Below, one piece after another: positions 8,074 to 11,343 of a DNA stretch of 11,343 nucleotides (within the stretch, counting starts at the first letter, position 1; each line of letters starts with the position of its first letter). This DNA is from Gloeopeniophorella convolvens. Its lineage: Eukaryota > Basidiomycota > Agaricomycetes > Russulales. The notes beneath the pieces are model-generated. The model was not told the origin of the DNA and ran no database searches. It saw nothing but the letters and a program-made list of their open reading frames with translations. Where the stretch lies: positions 1 to 11,343 of the forward strand of contig WTXD01000361.1 in NCBI GenBank assembly GCA_022496205.1, read 5' to 3'. The position numbers and the translations under genes were made by a program.

Positions 8074-9134
8074 ATGTCCTCTCCCGCTCCCTCTCCCCTT
8101 GCCTCCCCTGCTCCCGACGTTGCCCCCGCTGAGAAGAAGTCACCCGCTCGCGCCAAGTCTGCGCGCGGAGCCAAGGCTGCTGCCACCGCCCCCGCGAAGA
8201 AGGCTGCTACTGCGAAGAAGGCCGCTGCTACCACCAGGAAGCCCGCATCGAAGAAGGCTGCCGCGCCCGAACATCCTGCATGGAAAGACATCATTACGGT
8301 ACGTGGCGTGCGTGTTGTTGTGCGGTGCGTGCTCACTGTGCCACAGGAGGCGATCACGCTGCACCGCGAGGACGCCCGCTCAGGCGTCTCGCGCGGCGCC
8401 ATCAAGAAGGTATGCGGTCCCCCGTGTGACGGATGTGGCGCGCCGCTGACACGTAGCATTATGGTACCCAGTACGCTGAGGAGAAGTACGGCCTCGACAT
8501 GCAGTCCGCGTCGCACCTGCACCAGCTTAACCTCGCGCTCACGCGCGGCACGGACAAGGGCACTTTCGTGTTCCCCAAGGGCCCCTCGGGCAAGGTCAAG
8601 CTCGCACCGAAGCGCCCAAAGGTCACGGCCGACGCCAAGGAGGTGTGTCCGTGTTGCGGCTCTCGCATCGACTGGCGCTCAATTTGTCCTGGTGACAGAA
8701 CGATCAGCCGTCGACATCCAAGAAGGCGCCCGTCCCTAAGAAGGCCGCCGTGAAGACCAAGGCCGCTGCCCCGGTGAAGAAGGCGCCCGCGTCCAAGACC
8801 AAGGCGCCCGCTGTTGAGAAGAAGACGCCGGCGACAAAGAAGGCTGCGCCTGCTGCTGCTGCTGCGCCGAAGAAGGCTACCACTGTCACTGCAAAGAAGG
8901 CAGCTGCCACCAAGAAGACCACCACCAAGAAGACGACGAGCGCGAAGAACGACAGCAAGAAGGTTTGTCCGCCCGCTGGATGGTGTGAGGGTGCGATGCT
9001 CATCATGGTTGCAGGTTGCTGCCAAGGCTGCCGCTACCAAGGTGAAGGCTCCAAAGACTGTTAAGACGGCATCGACAAAGGCCAAACCCGCATCGAAGAC
9101 CAAGCCCTCCTCGAAGAAGTCGGTCACGGCATAG
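8074..9134 (+). CDS. Linker histone H1, five exons
   Basis: Exons: 8074-8298, 8347-8409, 8472-8642, 8699-8962, 9015-9134. This gives 280 residues with no frame correction needed. The product binds linker DNA at the nucleosome entry/exit and compacts chromatin. A basic, Ala/Lys/Pro-rich N-terminal tail (1-70) includes one S-P-A-R site of the CDK type. Then comes the winged-helix H15 domain, about residues 71-155: HPAWKDIITEAITLHRED, GVSRGAIKKY, LHQLNLALTRGTDKGTFV and GPSGKVKLAP. The long C-terminal tail (about 120 residues) is built of KKA, KTKA and PASK blocks. All four introns (48-62 nt) have GT-AG ends, and three of them separate parts of the globular domain or its edge. Start context CTCACCATG. 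An intron-rich H1 is normal for fungi. It converges with the carrier gene on the right. Confidence 0.95.
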
Positions 9135-9430
9135 TCGTGCAGGCCGTACCTGCTGTCTTGCCTCGCCATTGTCTATATCTTTATCTACGTGTAGCCAGCT
9201 GGGTCCGTCGGTGCTGTATGTTATACGATTAGTAGTATCGTTTCTGTCCATTCTATTAGCTAGATCCACTGCGGTGTCGCGCACGTATTGGCACACGGTG
9301 GCTGCCTCCTGTAACTTATTGTAGGCCCACTGGGGGTCAGAACGATGGATCGTTCGATGTGAATGCATTGCATTGGTCGGTATACAATATCCGTGGGGAC
9401 CTGCAGGTCGTAAGTAGACCATGACATGAG
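9135..9430. other. Convergent 3' region between histone H1 and mitochondrial carrier
   Basis: 296 bp holding the 3' ends of two genes that run towards each other. It is more A/T-rich than the coding regions, as expected for 3' UTRs. The minus-strand open frames that run through it come from reading the carrier's last exon past its frame break. Confidence 0.5.
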
Positions 9431-10940
9431 CTACATGGGCGCGATCCAAACACCGCGCGCAGCTGCTCGAACACCACGAAGCTCAGCACAGTGTGCGCAC
9501 CCAACTGCGCGAGCCAAGGCGTCAGCACGACGCAAGTCAACTCCAGTGCGAGCGGAGCTCACCCTCGCCAGCACATCCCGAAGCCCTTGTAGAACGCCAG
9601 CGGGCCCTCCTGCCTCAGCATGACCCGCACACAGTCCAGCACGCTCTTGTACCGGCGCTCCTTGTCGTTCATCACGCGCACCTTGACCACATCTGTCCGT
9701 CCCACCCGGTCAGCGCCCCGCACCCCGCGCCCGCACGCCCGACGCACCAACAGGATTCGATGTGACCGAGCAGATGAACCCCGCAAACATGCTCGCGGCA
9801 AAGTGCAGCGGCAGCCCCTCGCGCATCACGCCGCGCGCCTTGAGCGCCTGCTTGAGCTGGTCGTACGCGCTGATCTGGGACGCGGACAGCACGACGCCGC
9901 GCAGCGTCGTCGCGTCCGTCCCGCGGTACAGCGCGCGCAGCCCGCCCTCGCGCCAGACGCTCGCGAACGCGTGCCGCGCCGAGCGGTACGGCGCGCCCGC
10001 CGGCGGGGTAGTGCGCCTGCATGCGGACTGTGCGCGCGCGAGTCAGTCAGGGCCGGCCCGCGGGAGGGACAGGGCGTGCCTTTGACGAGGTCGGTCGGGT
10101 TCGCGATGGCGCTGCCGGGCGGTGAGCGAGTGAGCGTGTCGCGTCGCGCCGGGAGGGAGGGGTCACGCACGACCCGAGCGTCGCGGCGACCGACGCGGCG
10201 AGGATCTTGAGCCCCAGCCCGTCCGTCGGTAGCGCGCCGGGCGCGAGCGCGTGTATCCTGCACGGCGCGTATGCGCGAGATGCATCAGCGCGCGGCGGCG
10301 CGGGGGGAAGGGGGCGCCGGGCGCGCTTACGAGTCCTTGAAGTACTCGTACGTGCCCATGCGGATGCCCGAGTACGTCAGCTCGCGCAGCATGCTGGCCG
10401 TGAGGCCGTTCATGAGGCTCAGCGCGCCCTCCGTGCGCGCCATCTGCAGGCCGACGGTCCAGAAGGCGTTCGCTTTCCCGCCGGGCGCTGTGTGTGGGGG
10501 CATTCAGTAGGGAGGGGGAGGTGCGCGCGGCGGGGAGGGGAGCAGCAGACCTTGCGTGCGGAGCTGTTGCCTGACCTGATTATCGGCGCAGATATAGATA
10601 CATCAGACTGGGGCGACTTCTGCGGGGCGGGGCGCATGCATACCTTGATGCTGTATGAGTGCGGAGTGCCGGTGAGCACCGGGGATGGGCTGCACGCGTC
10701 GTGCGACTCACATGTCCAGAGGGTTCGTGACGGCCGACGCAAACATGTCTGTACGACTGTCGTTGAGCTGCCTCTCGTTCGGCTCAGCCAGACGGCGCGG
10801 GACGCACTTCCCAGCGCTGCGGCAGCAAAGATGAGCGCGTTGTGTGTGACGGCGTTGTAGCGCTTCGCGCCGTTCGCTGGCGGCTCGCCCTCGCGCGCAA
10901 CGAGCTTTTCTGCGGCCTCGGCCTCCTTCGATGTCGACAT
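9431..10940 (-). CDS. Mitochondrial carrier (SLC25 family, dicarboxylate/oxoglutarate/UCP type), ten exons, three frame breaks
   Basis: Minus-strand exons: 10940-10808, 10748-10712, 10650-10644, 10575-10551, 10487-10331, 10257-10171, 10111-10080, 10027-9748, 9692-9563, 9504-9431. This gives 320 residues after corrections. The product should exchange a small anion across the inner mitochondrial membrane. All three carrier repeats show the PX[DE]XX[KR] signature: NPLDIIKVR, NPTDLVKVR and NPVDVVKVR. The matrix-helix segment LRELTYSGIRMGTYEYFKD resembles the dicarboxylate, oxoglutarate and uncoupling-protein branch; exact substrate is unknown. Corrections: an extra G in 9996-9998 (joins AHYPAGG to APYRSARHAF), a missing G at 9568-9569 (restores GMCWARLGAHTVL), and a missing G at 9446-9447 (restores a short VFGIAPM ending with stop 9433-9431). 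Without the last one the frame drifts to 9337. Exon 3 is only 7 nt, and intron 7 begins with GC. Start context CACCATG. Confidence 0.9.
10028..10079 (-). other. GC-AG intron (intron 7 of carrier)
   Basis: 52 nt, phase 1, donor AAAG|GCACGC and acceptor GCACAG. Its removal joins ANPTDLVK directly to VRMQAHY, exactly the conserved carrier signature, so the boundaries are well fixed although the donor is GC instead of GT. Confidence 0.75.
10644..10650 (-). other. 7-nt micro-exon of carrier (exon 3)
   Basis: Seven bases, CATCAAG, between CATACAG on one side and GTATGC on the other. It supplies the third base of an Ile codon plus Ile-Lys, the core of the first carrier signature P-L-D-I-I-K. Skipping it would shift the frame and destroy the signature. 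Confidence 0.8.
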
Positions 10941-11202
10941 GGTGAGTGGTTCAGGTCAAGGGGGCGTCACTAGCCTGTCCACTGCCTGTCATGCGATTGC
11001 GGTTGCTTACTAGCCGAGTTGCTCGGTAACGGCAACGTGTGGTGCGGGGAGCTCGCGCGGGCCGGTGCACGCTGCCAATTCTCACCCGCGTCGATGTCTT
11101 CGGCCGTCGAATGGCGTTCCGTGTCCGCAGATGCTTCGCTGGTTCGCTCGTTCTGCATCAGCCTCCTCCCTATCACTGCAGCGAGCACGCGGCGTAGCCA
11201 CC
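10941..11202. promoter_or_regulatory. Shared 262-bp divergent promoter of carrier and omega-amidase-like gene
   Basis: The two start codons face away from each other across 262 bp, too short for two fully separate fungal promoters. I see no clear TATA box on either side. ORFs in the region are not protein-like. Confidence 0.6.
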
Positions 11203-11343
11203 ATGTCTAGTGCCCCCACATTAAAGCCATTCAATCTCGCCCTCATCCAGCTCGGCCAGATCGGCGCCGACAAGGCGGCGAATTTGAAGCATGCACGGGA
11301 GATGATACGCAAGGCGGTGAGCGGGGAGGGCGTCGGGGGCGCG
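11203..11343 (+). CDS. Nitrilase-superfamily, omega-amidase-like (Nit2/Nit3 type), first exon only, runs off right edge
   Basis: Exon 1 is 11203-11316 (38 codons); the donor GTGAGC at 11317 starts an intron that leaves the window. After a short leader the sequence reads FNLALIQLGQIGADKAANLK, then HAREMIRKA, which is the first beta strand and helix of the carbon-nitrogen hydrolase fold with the Nit2/Nit3-type A-L-I-Q-L...D-K-x-x-N-L pattern. In that family the enzyme hydrolyses 2-oxoglutaramate or 2-oxosuccinamate to 2-oxoglutarate or oxaloacetate, completing glutamine or asparagine transaminase salvage. The catalytic Glu-Lys-Cys residues lie outside the window, so activity is unconfirmed. Start context GCCACCATG is strong. 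A different nitrilase branch cannot be excluded. Confidence 0.8.
   Translation, partial: MSSAPTLKPFNLALIQLGQIGADKAANLKHAREMIRKAVSGEGVGGA

Noticed and set aside
3103..9134. Biosynthetic gene cluster (peptidase, acyl-CoA synthetase-like, acetyltransferase)
   Set aside because: No core synthase, P450, transporter or regulator, and histone H1 and a mitochondrial carrier sit among them; ordinary mixed gene order is more likely.
9337..9504. Carrier last exon continuing to the TGA at 9339-9337
   Set aside because: The downstream residues are not carrier-like; one G restored at 9446-9447 gives the short family-type ending and stop at 9433-9431.
1..11343. tRNA, rRNA, CRISPR array or complete transposon
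   Set aside because: I looked by eye for tRNA B-box patterns, regularly spaced repeats, terminal inverted repeats and transposase motifs on both strands and found none convincing; a tRNAscan or repeat search was not possible.

Overview
The window looks like nuclear DNA of a filamentous basidiomycete, most likely an Agaricomycete of the polypore type. GC content is high. The genes are broken by many 45-75 nt introns with GT(G/A)NGT-like donors and (C/T)AG acceptors. TATA boxes lie 40-105 nt before CACCATG-like starts, and the proteins have basidiomycete-type architectures. The organism assignment is inference from gene style; there is no rRNA or other marker here.

Layout, left to right: (1) 1-504, minus: 5' part of an unrecognised helical protein running off the left edge. 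(2) 1142-1822, plus: GNAT N-acetyltransferase, two exons, with a TATA box and a (CAG)8 microsatellite in front. (3) 1823-3102: about 1.3 kb in which I see no gene. (4) 3103-5304, plus: secreted S28-family serine peptidase in 12 exons. (5) 5612-7582, plus: membrane-anchored acyl-CoA synthetase-like protein whose ATP-binding motifs look degenerate. (6) 8074-9134, plus: linker histone H1, five exons. (7) 9431-10940, minus: mitochondrial carrier of the dicarboxylate/oxoglutarate/UCP type, ten exons including one of 7 nt. (8) 11203-11343, plus: first exon of a nitrilase-superfamily, omega-amidase-like gene, cut by the right edge.

The neighbours are mostly unrelated housekeeping and secretory genes, and I do not see a biosynthetic cluster or defence system. 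One pairing is suggestive. The carrier and the omega-amidase are divergent from a 262-bp shared promoter, and one would move dicarboxylates while the other releases 2-oxoglutarate or oxaloacetate.

The strongest unexpected signal is technical or evolutionary. Five of the seven genes need one-base length corrections at short, mostly G/C runs to restore otherwise well conserved reading frames: ten sites, eight missing a base and two with an extra base. Random placement and mostly deletions fit long-read consensus error better than five independent pseudogenes. Histone H1 (843 coding nt) needs none. Coordinates below give the corrected gene extents, and the sites are listed so they can be checked.
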